DNA of 64,000 nucleotides. Origin: UBA1672 sp964352665 (GTDB lineage Bacteria > Pseudomonadota > Alphaproteobacteria > Micavibrionales > Micavibrionaceae). Positions 27,602 to 36,923 of this stretch are shown here, one piece after another. Under the pieces are notes generated by a model. It was not told the DNA's origin. It saw nothing but the letters and a program-made list of their open reading frames with translations, and did not search any database. Each line of letters opens with the position of its first letter. Positions within the stretch are counted from its first letter, which is position 1. Where the stretch lies: NCBI GenBank assembly GCA_964352665.1, contig CAYGSJ010000001.1, positions 372,001-436,000 on the forward strand. Direction: 5' to 3'. Made by a program: the position numbers and the translations under genes.

Positions 27602-28750
27602 TCACTTCACAACCAGACACCCTCCAGGCTTATTGGCCTGTTTGAGGGTATTACAGACGTAGTTTGCATCTTCTTTGCTCATTGGGCCTGCTTGTATCCG
27701 GAAAAAGGTACCGTGATCAAGGATAGCTTCCTGAACGCGGAACTGGGCAGAAGACAATACGTTGTATTTAACCTGCATCTTTGTCCATTCTGTCCCTGCT
27801 CGCGCAGGATCGGTAATACTTGCCAACTGGACAAAATAAGCACCTGACGACAGATCGCCAGCGGAACTAAGAGCAGGTTCAATACCAGCCAGTTCTTCAA
27901 CAGACGGTTGTTCAGATGCCACAGTTCCTATCTCTTCTTCGGCCATGGGATCTTCGGATTCATTCAAGATACCGCGGACAAATTCAAGTGTTTCCGGAGA
28001 TGTTGCAGCAGCGTGCATTTTGTTAGGCCGCTCAGGTTTTGGTGTAACCGCTGCTGCTGCCGCTCTTTCATGAAATTCGGAAGAAAGATTATCGTTTCCA
28101 ATTTCTGTTTCGCCGATCTTCTGCAAAATAGAGGCGCTGCTTGGCTCTTTGATTTCAAAATCCGGTTTCATAGGCGCTTCGGCAATTTCCATTCCTGCCT
28201 CGTCCTGTGGTGCTCCACCAATTTCAGCAGAGCGCACAATCACGGCTGGTCTTTGTGTTTCCTGATTTGCCGCAGCCATTGATTCCTCAACAATCATTTC
28301 GGGCGGCAACATAGGATGTTCGGCCATGGCGCGTTCAATGGCTTCCTCTTTGCTCACCAGATCTTCCTCGTAAGAGGAAAGGAGGTTTTCAACCTCTTCC
28401 CCGTCAATGATGATGGGAGGCTGTCCGACGCGTGCCAATATTGTGCTGTCACGGTTTGGTATGTCCATGCCGCCTCTATCCTCTGGCGCGCTTCTGATTG
28501 GGCTAAGGTCGGCCTTTACAATCGGGATTTGTTCCTGCCCTGATTTCCCTGATGGGTAGGTCATGAAAATAACCGTGGCAAATAAGAACAAAACAACGCC
28601 GAGAGCGATTGCCGCGTTACGCGGGTTTTGCAATTTTCTAAACATTTCAGAAACCATATTATTCCTTCTGCGAATACGCACCTGTGGCCTTGTTGGCGCT
28701 TTGAGGTAATGATCATACCCATATTGATGAAATTGATTATCCTGACTCAT
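27602..28750 (-). CDS. SPOR-domain membrane protein
   Basis: 382 residues from the ATG at 28750. An upstream TTG at 28774 is less likely, since GGAAG sits 6 bases before 28750. The N-terminal cytoplasmic segment is basic, followed by one membrane helix (about residues 45-65, AAIALGVVLFLFATVIFMTY), a long acidic Glu/Ala/Pro-rich periplasmic stretch and a C-terminal SPOR domain (about 305-380). The SPOR domain has YFVQLASITDPARAG and FRIQAGPMSKEDAN. SPOR binds denuded peptidoglycan at the division site. It adjoins nagZ with a 1-base gap. Confidence 0.85.
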   Translation of the reverse strand: MSQDNQFHQYGYDHYLKAPTRPQVRIRRRNNMVSEMFRKLQNPRNAAIALGVVLFLFATVIFMTYPSGKSGQEQIPIVKADLSPIRSAPEDRGGMDIPNRDSTILARVGQPPIIIDGEEVENLLSSYEEDLVSKEEAIERAMAEHPMLPPEMIVEESMAAANQETQRPAVIVRSAEIGGAPQDEAGMEIAEAPMKPDFEIKEPSSASILQKIGETEIGNDNLSSEFHERAAAAAVTPKPERPNKMHAAATSPETLEFVRGILNESEDPMAEEEIGTVASEQPSVEELAGIEPALSSAGDLSSGAYFVQLASITDPARAGTEWTKMQVKYNVLSSAQFRVQEAILDHGTFFRIQAGPMSKEDANYVCNTLKQANKPGGCLVVK

Positions 28751-28849
28751 GGTGTCTTCCTTTAATTTACGCAAGTAAAGTCACTACACTATGGCTGTAC
28801 AGCACACGCGAATCGGGTCCCCCATCCATAGATGTTATAGTTTAGATTC

Positions 28850-30064
28850 CTAACGCAAATCCCAATAGAGGTCAAAGAGCCTTTCATGCTCCCGGATCGC
28901 ATAACGGTCGGTCATTCCGGCAATATAATCGGCAACAATTCGGGCGCGAATACGCTCATCGTCTACGCCTCCCGCTTCTTGAACACGTCGTTGCCAGTTA
29001 TCGGGGAGGAGTTGATAATTCTTGTGGAAAGCTTCGAACAGGTCACCGACGATGCGCTCGACCTTGATCCAGATTCTGTTGATTGTGTAGTGTCTATACA
29101 TCCGGTTATATAGAAACTCCCTGAGTTTCTGGACGTCTTCGTGCATTTTTTCAGAGAATGCCACCACCTGCATGCCGGCATTACGAATATCGTCGGGTGA
29201 TTCGGGCTGAACCTTTTCAAGACGTTTGCGGGTTTCTGTCAGAACATCGTCGACCATCACGCCGATCATGTCGCGTTTTACCTCTTGCACCAGATAACGC
29301 TGTTGAATACCCGGATAAGCTTTACGCACATCTTCTATCACCCTTGACAGAAGCGGCACTTCCTCAAGATCCTCAATTGTAAACAGTCCGGCTCGTATTC
29401 CGTCTTCGACATCATGGTTATTATAGGCGATGTCATCAGAAAGCGCGGCCACCTGTGCCTCCATAGAAGCATAAGTATTGAGTTGGAGATCAACATGCTC
29501 CTGCAATTCCCGCACAGCAATATGAGGCTCACCTGCAATAGGGCCATTATGTTTGACCACCCCCTCCAGTGTTTCCCACGTCATATTCAGGCCGTTCCAT
29601 TTCGGGTATTTACGCTCCAGCGAAGTCAAAACACGTAAGGACTGGTCGTTATGTTCGAACCGCCCGTATTTTTCCATGGCGATTTTGAGGTGATCTTCAC
29701 CGATATGGGCAAATGGTGTGTGCCCCAAATCATGTGCAAGAGCAATTGTCTCGGCCAAATCCTCATTCACCATCAAGGCACGTGCCAGTGTCCTTGTTAT
29801 TTGCGCAACTTCCAGCGTGTGGGTAAGGCGTGTTCTGTAATGATCCCCCTCATGATAGACAAAGACCTGTGTTTTGTATTTAAGCCTACGAAAGGCACTG
29901 GAGTGGATGATGCGGTCCCGATCTCTTTGAAACGCATTTCTGTGTCTGCTTTCCGGCTCTTCGTGAACGCGGCCTTTGCTCTGCTCTGGTTTGCTGGCAT
30001 ATGGTGCCAATGGTAGGGCGCAGTAATTAAAGGCTGAGTCTTCTATTTTCTTTGCTTGTGCCAT
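28850..30064 (-). CDS. dgt: Deoxyguanosinetriphosphate triphosphohydrolase-like protein
   Basis: 404 residues. HD-domain metal site: H82 in RLTHTLEVAQ, HD at 111-112 in ALAHDLGHTPF, plus a later conserved Asp in LSDDIAYNNHDVEDG. The N-terminus (SRHRNAFQRDRDRIIHSSAFRRL) is typical of the bacterial dNTP triphosphohydrolase family (shown here in parts: NAFQRDRDRI, HSSAFRRL). It hydrolyses dGTP, or other dNTPs, to nucleoside and triphosphate. It is divergent from the erpA-like gene, with 41 bases between. Confidence 0.9.
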   Translation of the reverse strand: MAQAKKIEDSAFNYCALPLAPYASKPEQSKGRVHEEPESRHRNAFQRDRDRIIHSSAFRRLKYKTQVFVYHEGDHYRTRLTHTLEVAQITRTLARALMVNEDLAETIALAHDLGHTPFAHIGEDHLKIAMEKYGRFEHNDQSLRVLTSLERKYPKWNGLNMTWETLEGVVKHNGPIAGEPHIAVRELQEHVDLQLNTYASMEAQVAALSDDIAYNNHDVEDGIRAGLFTIEDLEEVPLLSRVIEDVRKAYPGIQQRYLVQEVKRDMIGVMVDDVLTETRKRLEKVQPESPDDIRNAGMQVVAFSEKMHEDVQKLREFLYNRMYRHYTINRIWIKVERIVGDLFEAFHKNYQLLPDNWQRRVQEAGGVDDERIRARIVADYIAGMTDRYAIREHERLFDLYWDLR

Positions 30065-30105
30065 TTCGGTTGCTCGTCACTCCGGTTTCGCGATATAATT
30101 GACTT

Positions 30106-30426
30106 ATGAACTTAATCGTTGATAACAGTGCCGTAAAGCGCATAAATGAACTTCGTGAGGAACAGGGCAAAGAGGGCTTGTGCCTGCGGGTACGAGTCGA
30201 AGGTGGCGGGTGCTCCGGATTTCAGTACATGCTGGAGCTGACCGAGGACAATTCGGACAAAGACCTCCTCTTTGAAGACGCCGTTGTAACCGATGATATT
30301 TCCCTGGGATTTTTAGACGGTGCGACGATTTCTTATGAAACCGACCTGATTGGGTCGGAGTTCAAAATTAACAACCCGAACGCGACCGCCGGATGTGGAT
30401 GCGGCACATCTTTTTCGGTGATGTAG
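30106..30426 (+). CDS. erpA: A-type iron-sulfur cluster assembly protein (ErpA/IscA-like)
   Basis: 106 residues. Three conserved Cys lie in GGCSGFQY near residue 37 and CGCGTSF at the C-terminus, the ligand set of A-type carriers. Carries [2Fe-2S] or [4Fe-4S] clusters to apo-proteins. ErpA and IscA cannot be told apart firmly; the alphaproteobacterial neighbours (dgt and xthA) favour ErpA. Followed by xthA 42 bases later. Confidence 0.85.
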   Translation: MNLIVDNSAVKRINELREEQGKEGLCLRVRVEGGGCSGFQYMLELTEDNSDKDLLFEDAVVTDDISLGFLDGATISYETDLIGSEFKINNPNATAGCGCGTSFSVM

Positions 30427-30468
30427 ATTATTCTTGTTCTGACACATGAAGGTGTTATCTTCCCCTTC

Positions 30469-31242
30469 ATGAAAATTGTTTCCTGGAATGTGAACTCGAT
30501 CAAGGCACGGCTCGAACATGTGCTGCGCTATTTGAAAGAGAATAAGCCTGGTATCCTGATGATACAGGAACTTAAGGGATTAGAATTCCCCACCGAAGCG
30601 TTTGAAGCCATCGGATATAAAACACATGCGGTGTGCCAAAAGGCCTATAACGGGGTTGCCCTTATTTCCAAGCATAAGATTGATGTTGTTCGAGAAGCGC
30701 TTCCCGGTGATGCGGATGATGATCAGGCCCGCTTTATCGAGGCGGATATAAATGGTATGCGCGTGATCAATATCTATCTCCCCAACGGGAACCCGGCACC
30801 GGGGCCGAAATATGATTATAAGCTTGGCTGGATGAAACGGCTATATGACCATTTGCACGATTTGCGCGATAAAGATGTCGCCTTTGTGATTGGCGGAGAT
30901 TTTAATGTCATCCCCGAAGACAGAGATTGTTATGACCCGAAAGCCTGGGAGGAGGATGCTCTTTTCCGCATTGAAACCAGAAAAATTTATCGCTCAATTT
31001 TAAATCTGGGTTTAACAGAGGCCTTCCGCGTATTTGATAACCGCGCCGGACAATATACATTCTGGGATTATCAGGCCGGTGCATGGCAAAAGGGAAACGG
31101 CATTCGCATTGATCATTTTCTTCTGTCCCCTGTGCTCGCAGATGGCTTGACTTCCTGCTTTATTAATAAGGAGCCGAGGAGTTGGGACAACGCTTCTGAT
31201 CACACACCTATAGAAATTATTCTGGATGTGGGTAAAAGCTGA
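30469..31242 (+). CDS. xthA: Exodeoxyribonuclease III
   Basis: 257 residues. AP endonuclease/3'-exonuclease of base-excision repair. Motifs of the EEP superfamily: VSWNVNSIKARLEHV, MIQELKG with metal-binding Glu, NIYLPNGN, GGDFNVIPEDRDCY with catalytic Asp and Asn, and SDHTPIEI with the C-terminal Asp-His. The start ATG at 30469 opens directly with KIVSWNVN. Same direction as erpA. Confidence 0.93.
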   Translation: MKIVSWNVNSIKARLEHVLRYLKENKPGILMIQELKGLEFPTEAFEAIGYKTHAVCQKAYNGVALISKHKIDVVREALPGDADDDQARFIEADINGMRVINIYLPNGNPAPGPKYDYKLGWMKRLYDHLHDLRDKDVAFVIGGDFNVIPEDRDCYDPKAWEEDALFRIETRKIYRSILNLGLTEAFRVFDNRAGQYTFWDYQAGAWQKGNGIRIDHFLLSPVLADGLTSCFINKEPRSWDNASDHTPIEIILDVGKS

Positions 31243-31336
31243 GGAAAACTATAAACGAGTTGGTGATTCGCTTTCACAGAAGTGCTAGCTTTTCTAGTAA
31301 GTTTATTTATTTATATGCAGGGATATAATCCAAAAC

Positions 31337-32281
31337 ATGAGAACCAATCGCTTTATTGATACTTTTTCTATAAAAGCTGCTTTGTTTGCAGCGCTGATGC
31401 TTGGCGGATGTATTGCCTCCAGCTATCCCTATTTCAGAACAGAGACCGCACAACGTATTGCTGCACCGGCATGGATGATTAAGCGCGATGTCAATGCCTC
31501 TCCTTTTATGTTGCGTGCCTATGAGCGTATTCATGAACGTGGCAGCACCGCAAATATATATATTGAAGGTGAAGGTGCCTCTGAGGGATCATTGGAAAGT
31601 ATTAACGGAGATCCGACACCGTTCAATCCGGTTGCGCTTCATCTTGCCTCTAAAGACAAGGCAGAAAATGTAATCTATCTCGCGCGCCCGTGTCAGTATA
31701 TCTCTATCATGCCCAGCGGCCAAAAATGCGATCAGAAATACTGGGAAGATGAAAAATTTTCTAAAACCGTTATTGATGCCTATGACGCCGCCCTTAATGA
31801 TATTGCCGCGCGTTATGATATTACCGCATTCAACCTGATCGGGTATTCAGGCGGCGGAACCATTGCCGCGCTTTTGGCAACATTTCGTCAGGATGTCATT
31901 TCCGTAAGAACAGTTTCGGGTATTCTTGATCATAAAACCTATAGCACCCTTCATGAACAACCTGTGCTTGAGCATTCTCTTAATCCGGTGAATGAGGCAA
32001 GTCGCTTAACCAAAATACCACAGTATCATTTCATCGGTGGTCAGGACGATGTTGTGCCCCCAGCTGTCTTGCATAGCTATCTTCAGGCCATGCCGCCAAC
32101 CCGATGCGTGCAGACCATGCTTGTTCAAGAGGCAACGCATGATGCGGGATGGGTTGATAAATGGCCAGAACTTCTGGCGCTTCCTGTGACCTGCTATAAC
32201 GGCAACGCGGTGGAGTTTAATATCGACCCAATGGATGCAGCGCCACCATTCACAACACGTGAACTTCCGATCAAGCCATAA
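31337..32281 (+). CDS. Alpha/beta-hydrolase lipoprotein
   Basis: 314 residues. A signal peptide with the lipobox LGGC (Cys25) predicts lipid attachment to the envelope. Then NVIYLARPCQYI, the nucleophile elbow GYSGGG near residue 171 (serine hydrolase GxSxG), GGQDDVVPP with an acidic residue of the triad, and ATHDAGWVD with the His. This is an esterase/lipase-like fold; the substrate is unknown. 94 bases after xthA. Confidence 0.72.
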   Translation: MRTNRFIDTFSIKAALFAALMLGGCIASSYPYFRTETAQRIAAPAWMIKRDVNASPFMLRAYERIHERGSTANIYIEGEGASEGSLESINGDPTPFNPVALHLASKDKAENVIYLARPCQYISIMPSGQKCDQKYWEDEKFSKTVIDAYDAALNDIAARYDITAFNLIGYSGGGTIAALLATFRQDVISVRTVSGILDHKTYSTLHEQPVLEHSLNPVNEASRLTKIPQYHFIGGQDDVVPPAVLHSYLQAMPPTRCVQTMLVQEATHDAGWVDKWPELLALPVTCYNGNAVEFNIDPMDAAPPFTTRELPIKP

Positions 32282-32487
32282 ATTTATAAAATTTCTTCTT
32301 TTTATTTTATAAGCCCCACCCCTAGAATGAATAAAAAATGCACTTTAATGCACAGGTTATAGCAAACCTCTCTTTTTATTGATTTTTTTTCAAAAAAATG
32401 AAAATTTATTTTGCATAATTAAAAGGTATTATGGTAAGAAGGTATTGTTTTTACAAAGAGTGTAGTAACCGTGTGTGGGGACTTTCT

Positions 32488-32778
32488 ATGAGTAATTGTT
32501 TGCGTATCCATGATAATCAAGACGACTTTGTTGTTGCAGAGAATCTCGACTATGTGGAGGATTCACTCGTAGAAGTCTGCGAGAAGATGAGAGGAGAAGG
32601 TGTTCATCTCCTTGAGATTGCCTCTGCTCTCATCTTCGTCACACACTACATGCTCTCGAAAGAGACACGTGAAGACGCACAGAAATATTATCGATTTCTT
32701 ACGCGGCAGTGCGCAACTCAGGTCGAAGCCTTGCACGAGTTTTACGAACTGCCGTCACCGCAACAGGAGCAATCCTAA
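32488..32778 (+). CDS. Small hypothetical protein
   Basis: 96 residues from the ATG at 32488, which follows GGGGAC closely. An ATG at 32431 in the same frame gives 19 more residues (MVRRYCFYKECSNRVWGLS), without a clear ribosome-binding site. The product looks helical and soluble. I recognise no family. It is followed by a strong terminator at 32801. The 206 bases before it are AT-rich and hold no other gene. Confidence 0.55.
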   Translation: MSNCLRIHDNQDDFVVAENLDYVEDSLVEVCEKMRGEGVHLLEIASALIFVTHYMLSKETREDAQKYYRFLTRQCATQVEALHEFYELPSPQQEQS

Positions 32779-32800
32779 CCTATTCTTGTCAACCCAACTA

Positions 32801-32838
32801 AGGGGCAGATCTTTTACAGATCTGCCCCTCTTCTTTTT
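32801..32838 (+). terminator. Strong rho-independent terminator
   Basis: A perfect 12-base-pair stem (AGGGGCAGATCT / AGATCTGCCCCT) with a five-base loop, followed by CTTCTTTTT on the plus strand. It ends transcription of the gene at 32488. Seen from the minus strand the stem is the same but lacks a T run, so it works less well for the CBS gene. Confidence 0.9.
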
Positions 32839-33271
32839 AGGCTGCCTTATAGGCAGAATTATCGTGTTGTGTAATTTGCTGGAGTGCTTTTCCGGTTTGT
32901 TGTGCTTGGGCACGTGATAAATCCCCGAGCGATACAACGCCGACAAGACGCTTTTCGCGATTGACCACTGGCATACGGCGTACTTTAACCTCAGCCATAT
33001 TTTGGCAAATCTCGTCAACGCTTTGATCATCGTAGCAATACATAACCTTGGCGGTCATAGCATCGCGCACTTGCGCTGTCTTAGGGTCTTGTCCTTGCGC
33101 CAATGTGCGCACGACAAAATCTCTATCAGTTACAGAACCAATTAAGCGGTCTTTTTCACCAACTGCCAAATAGCCATAGTCTTTTTCCTGCATGATTTTT
33201 GCAGCTTCGGCCACAGTGGTTTCAGGTGCGATCCACTTGTAATCAGTCGTCATGACATCTTTAATCTGCAT
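32837..33271 (-). CDS. CBS-domain pair protein
   Basis: 144 residues from the ATG at 33271 (GAGGAG site). Two CBS motifs: residues ~1-60 (MTTDYKWIAPETTVAEAAK, YGYLAVGEKDRLIGSVTDRD) and ~68-125 (VRDAMTAKVMYCYDDQS, VRRMPVVNREKRLVGVVSLGD), here quoted in parts. CBS pairs bind adenosyl ligands and sense energy state. As a stand-alone protein its partner is unknown. Confidence 0.88.
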   Translation of the reverse strand: MQIKDVMTTDYKWIAPETTVAEAAKIMQEKDYGYLAVGEKDRLIGSVTDRDFVVRTLAQGQDPKTAQVRDAMTAKVMYCYDDQSVDEICQNMAEVKVRRMPVVNREKRLVGVVSLGDLSRAQAQQTGKALQQITQHDNSAYKAA

Positions 33272-33426
33272 GATTAATCTCCTCGTCGTTTTGGAATGTG
33301 GTCTATTAAAGCACAAATCCCCCTTCAAACAAAGGATGGATTAAGCTTTCTATTGTGCAGGTGCTAATACAAAAGATATGGAACAAAGAATTAATTATTA
33401 TGACTCTTGGCGTTGACTAATTTTGA

Positions 33427-34629
33427 CTACTGTGATGGCGCGGGAGGCGCGCCGTCAAAAAACTGCACGTCCTCTCCCTGAGAAAAAATAGCGATAAGAA
33501 ATCCCGGCAGCAATACCCTTCTTGTAATATTGTCGCCGCAAACATCTCTAAAGGTAACGCTTACATTGCCTGTCCCATGAAGGTCATGCATAACACTCTT
33601 TGCATAGGCGGTTAGCATGCGCTGCTCTGCCGTATCCTCTGCACCCGCACATGATGTGCATATCTCCACTTCAGAGGGGACCTCCGGCTCTAACTTAAAA
33701 GTCGGGTCCTTTTTTTGTACTGCTCTCTCTAGTGTTGCATATCTTTCATGGGCAGGGGGATGCGATAAATTAAAAAAGCCGCCCATACGCACAATACCAT
33801 TTAGAAGGGGTTGAGGTAATTTATACTTTTTTGCAAGCCCTATAGCGGATCTCCAGAACCTTGAGTTTTCCCTCTCTCTATAAAATTTCACTGCAAGAGC
33901 AGAAATTGCCTCCTGTTGACCGTAGGCAGTAATTTTCAGCAGTCCTGAAATCAAATATTTCGGGTCGCCGTGCTGAATAACAAAATCGTCGGCGCGTCTT
34001 TCGGCATTACGCCTCATCATACTGCCATTTGCACGCGCCCCGACAGCTGCGGCAATACTTGCCAAAAAAGGCATCGGATTAAATACTGCAAAGGAATTCA
34101 CAAGGCCAAATGCTAAGTTTCCTATAGCTGCGCGGAGCGATCCCCTACCATATCTTTTTAAGGCTCTTACATCATTGGCTTTGATATGTCCTAACTCGTG
34201 CTGCCCTACGGCAACAACCTCTTCAAATTGTAAGCTTTCGAGAAAGTTATAAGGAAAGCCGATCTTAGCTTTATCATGATATGTAGAAAATGGTCCCTGC
34301 ATAGGCGACGGTTGCAAGACCAAAAGGTCAACATCTTGTTCAATTCCGCTCGCCCTCTTTGTTTTTAGCAGCGCCCGACCTATCTCATTACTCTCGTCGA
34401 AAACACCGATTGTGTTCTGCTGGAGGTTGATTTCACTAGCTTCTTCAGACCACCCTTTCTCCCCAAAGCCGATAGCATACTGAATCCCCGCAAAAAATGT
34501 ACCAACCCAACCGGCAATATAATAGCCCGTAGCCAAAGGCAGGCCAACGGATGCCGCTTTGTTAAACTTATCTGTAACCGAGTAACGATCGCCGATACCC
34601 AGTTTTTGCAATATATTTTTTAGTTTCAT
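33427..34629 (-). CDS. M48-like metalloprotease, first tandem copy
   Basis: 400 residues from the ATG at 34629 (a TTG six bases earlier is possible; GGCGGG precedes). HELGH at 144-148 is the zinc-binding HExxH; the third ligand is likely the Glu in MRRNAERRADDFVIQHGD, the M48-type EXXXD pattern. A hydrophobic segment at ~170-195 separates them. The N-terminal domain (YSVTDKFNKAAS, then a membrane-like stretch at ~30-55) is shared with the neighbour. Near the C-terminus a CTSC pair occurs. Its paralogue lies 85 bases upstream on the same strand. Membrane quality control as in HtpX is one possible role. Confidence 0.75.
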   Translation of the reverse strand: MKLKNILQKLGIGDRYSVTDKFNKAASVGLPLATGYYIAGWVGTFFAGIQYAIGFGEKGWSEEASEINLQQNTIGVFDESNEIGRALLKTKRASGIEQDVDLLVLQPSPMQGPFSTYHDKAKIGFPYNFLESLQFEEVVAVGQHELGHIKANDVRALKRYGRGSLRAAIGNLAFGLVNSFAVFNPMPFLASIAAAVGARANGSMMRRNAERRADDFVIQHGDPKYLISGLLKITAYGQQEAISALAVKFYRERENSRFWRSAIGLAKKYKLPQPLLNGIVRMGGFFNLSHPPAHERYATLERAVQKKDPTFKLEPEVPSEVEICTSCAGAEDTAEQRMLTAYAKSVMHDLHGTGNVSVTFRDVCGDNITRRVLLPGFLIAIFSQGEDVQFFDGAPPAPSQ

Positions 34630-34714
34630 TATCAACCCGCCTGAATAAAAACAGGGCTCTATTTAACACAGACCCCTTTGTTATGTAAAGAAAAATGCCC
34701 GAATTTGTAGAGAT

Positions 34715-35881
34715 TTAGTCCATTTCGAGATCTCTGGCCAACATTTCCGCGTCTAAATCCCTGTATGGTTCATAAAATGCCTGTTCGCGCTCCGCACAAA
34801 CATCAGCAAACTCAACGGCTACATTTGGATGACCGTATACACTCCGGTATTGGTCGCGCACATAAACACTCACTCGACTTTGCTCTTCCCCCTCGTTGCC
34901 TTTACCGTCTACCATGCAGTGCGAACACAGCCGCAGCTCTTTGAACCCTCTAAATTCAACCATTTCCTCAGGTTCCCTGCTTTGTGCCTCGCCGACCATC
35001 TTTCTTATTCTACCCCCCATTGGAGGGTGCGTGCCACGGAGCGCCCTATCCATATGCAGAGCAATTCTGAGAGCAAATTGGGGGATATGCCTTCCCTCAA
35101 GAAATCTTGCTAAAGGGGCAGGTAATTCTGCTGTATGCACTTCATACCGCCCTACTGCAGCATTAAAAATATTTTGAGGACTGCCTGACATTCTGAACAG
35201 ACCACTTGCAAACCTGCCCGGATCTCCGTGTCTGGCAACGAAGGCATCCGCCCGCATTTCCGCGTTGCGTCTAGTAAAGGAAAAGAGAGCTCTTTGCCCC
35301 AAGCCAGATGCGGCTGCTGTCAATGCCGGAAGAAAACTCATTTGCAGAAGCGACCTTAGCCCCCCGACGACAAGATTACTGTACCATGCATATTGGCCTG
35401 ACACTCTCATCCGGTTCAAAGCCAACGTGTCGCCTGCTTCCACATGTCCCAGCTCATGCCTTACGATTTCAAGCAACTCCTCGTCAGGAAATGTATTCGC
35501 CATCACGAGGGGAAGCACCACCGTCGTTTTTTCATCATCTTCCATAACAAAAGGCGGCTGCTCGGTGTTAACAACGATAACCTCAACATCATTATGGATA
35601 CCCACCTCTTCTTGAAAAGCCTTTATTTGCCTGCCAATATACGTCTTTTCATCATAAACGCCACGTGTCCATCGTCTAATACTTTCTACGGTTTCTTCGT
35701 TGGGCTTTGGTAAAGGTTTCAGAAATCCGGCGATATAGGCCAGAAGAGCTGTGGCCGCCCCCGTCTTGCCGGATAGATAATACCCCGTAACCACAGGAAC
35801 AGTAACGCCTGCAGCCTTATTAAACTTATCCAGATATGAATATCTGCTTGCCTCGCGGAGCCCCTTAAAAAATTGTATCAC
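34715..35881 (-). CDS. M48-like metalloprotease, second tandem copy
   Basis: 388 residues from a GTG at 35881; a stop codon lies just upstream, so no longer form exists. HELGH at 142-146 and RRNAEMRADAFVARHGDP downstream give the same zinc-protease signature as the neighbour. It shares a start YSYLDKFNKAAG, hydrophobic stretch near 28-55, and CSHC near the C-terminus in the place of CTSC. The pair is a tandem duplication with clear divergence. Substrate unknown. Confidence 0.75.
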   Translation of the reverse strand: MIQFFKGLREASRYSYLDKFNKAAGVTVPVVTGYYLSGKTGAATALLAYIAGFLKPLPKPNEETVESIRRWTRGVYDEKTYIGRQIKAFQEEVGIHNDVEVIVVNTEQPPFVMEDDEKTTVVLPLVMANTFPDEELLEIVRHELGHVEAGDTLALNRMRVSGQYAWYSNLVVGGLRSLLQMSFLPALTAAASGLGQRALFSFTRRNAEMRADAFVARHGDPGRFASGLFRMSGSPQNIFNAAVGRYEVHTAELPAPLARFLEGRHIPQFALRIALHMDRALRGTHPPMGGRIRKMVGEAQSREPEEMVEFRGFKELRLCSHCMVDGKGNEGEEQSRVSVYVRDQYRSVYGHPNVAVEFADVCAEREQAFYEPYRDLDAEMLARDLEMD

Positions 35882-36374
35882 ACCTAATCACGCCGTTATT
35901 TTTTTACTAAACCCGAATATCAGTAGCATAGGCTTTGTGATTACGTAAAGAACCTCTTCTGCAAATTTTTGTGTGAAATCAATTAACTCAATTATTTTTC
36001 AATAACTTATTAAGCCGTGCTCCTGCCTATTATTTTTACAAACTAAACACGCACAATGATGGAATAATATTCTACACCTTTGATTCAAAATAATTATCTT
36101 TTAAAAAATAAAAGCAAGTATTTTGATTTAATTTCAAAACACCAGAAACCACATAAAAACATAGTGTTATAAAACTTAAATTTTGCGGCTGGAAAAGGTA
36201 ATATGAAAATTTCACCTCAACTCCTTTTTATATTACTACAAATACTTAGAAAAAAAGAACTTAATAATTTAATCTATGTCTTTCTGCATAATAGTACTAA
36301 AATAGCACTAAATTCTTGACAACATCTTTCAAAATATATTAGGAGAATGTGAAAATTACTACGGAGTAAAGTTT
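35882..36374 (+). other. AT-rich intergenic stretch
   Basis: About 490 bases between a minus-strand protease gene and the plus-strand gene at 36375. Very AT-rich with long runs of A and T. I see no gene, RNA or convincing promoter. A TTGACA at 36316-36321 has a TATATT only 13 bases later, too close for a clear promoter. Confidence 0.5.
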
Positions 36375-36923
36375 ATGAACAAAAGCAGTTTATTTGTTAG
36401 CTTCACATTAGCTGGATTATTATCTGGGGTTGGTGCCCTAGTTTATAATCTGCGCGATCCTCATACAATAAACGGAGAAAGTAATTTTGCGAATTATCAT
36501 TTTTGTTCTCAGTCTGAAAAGGCTGAGTTTGAGCAAAGTGCCAAACTTATTACTGAAGTAAAAAGTAATGGGTCATTTATTGATACTGAGCGGTTTGCAA
36601 CTAAACAATCTTCAAAAATAGACATACCGTTTCATAAAGAAAAGTTAAGTTTAGCTGATCTTTCTCCCGCATGGGTTCCAAAAACAGGGGTTCTAAAATC
36701 TGGCAGCTTCATGTCTCCAGAAGTACAAGTAAGGGTCGGCAAGACAAGTAATGGCACAACAATTACTGAGATCGAGTTAAGTGATACTGCGGGTACTAAA
36801 GAACTCGCTTATATTATAGCCAATTCTCATGGTTATGAGATTTGGTATGAAGGGCATCCACGCCGCAGTCGTGATTGGAATGTTGATTTACTAGAGCAAA
36901 ATGGTGATCCAACCCCAAATTAA
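36375..36923 (+). CDS. Hypothetical secreted or membrane-anchored protein
   Basis: 182 residues. An N-terminal hydrophobic segment (SSLFVSFTLAGLLSGVGALVY) suggests a signal anchor, quoted in part; the rest is polar. The codon use is AT-rich and unlike neighbours. The ribosome-binding site is GGAG, 10 bases before the ATG. No family recognised. It stands alone in an AT-rich stretch that runs up to tRNA-Thr, which suggests acquisition, but no integrase or repeat is present. Confidence 0.6.
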   Translation: MNKSSLFVSFTLAGLLSGVGALVYNLRDPHTINGESNFANYHFCSQSEKAEFEQSAKLITEVKSNGSFIDTERFATKQSSKIDIPFHKEKLSLADLSPAWVPKTGVLKSGSFMSPEVQVRVGKTSNGTTITEIELSDTAGTKELAYIIANSHGYEIWYEGHPRRSRDWNVDLLEQNGDPTPN

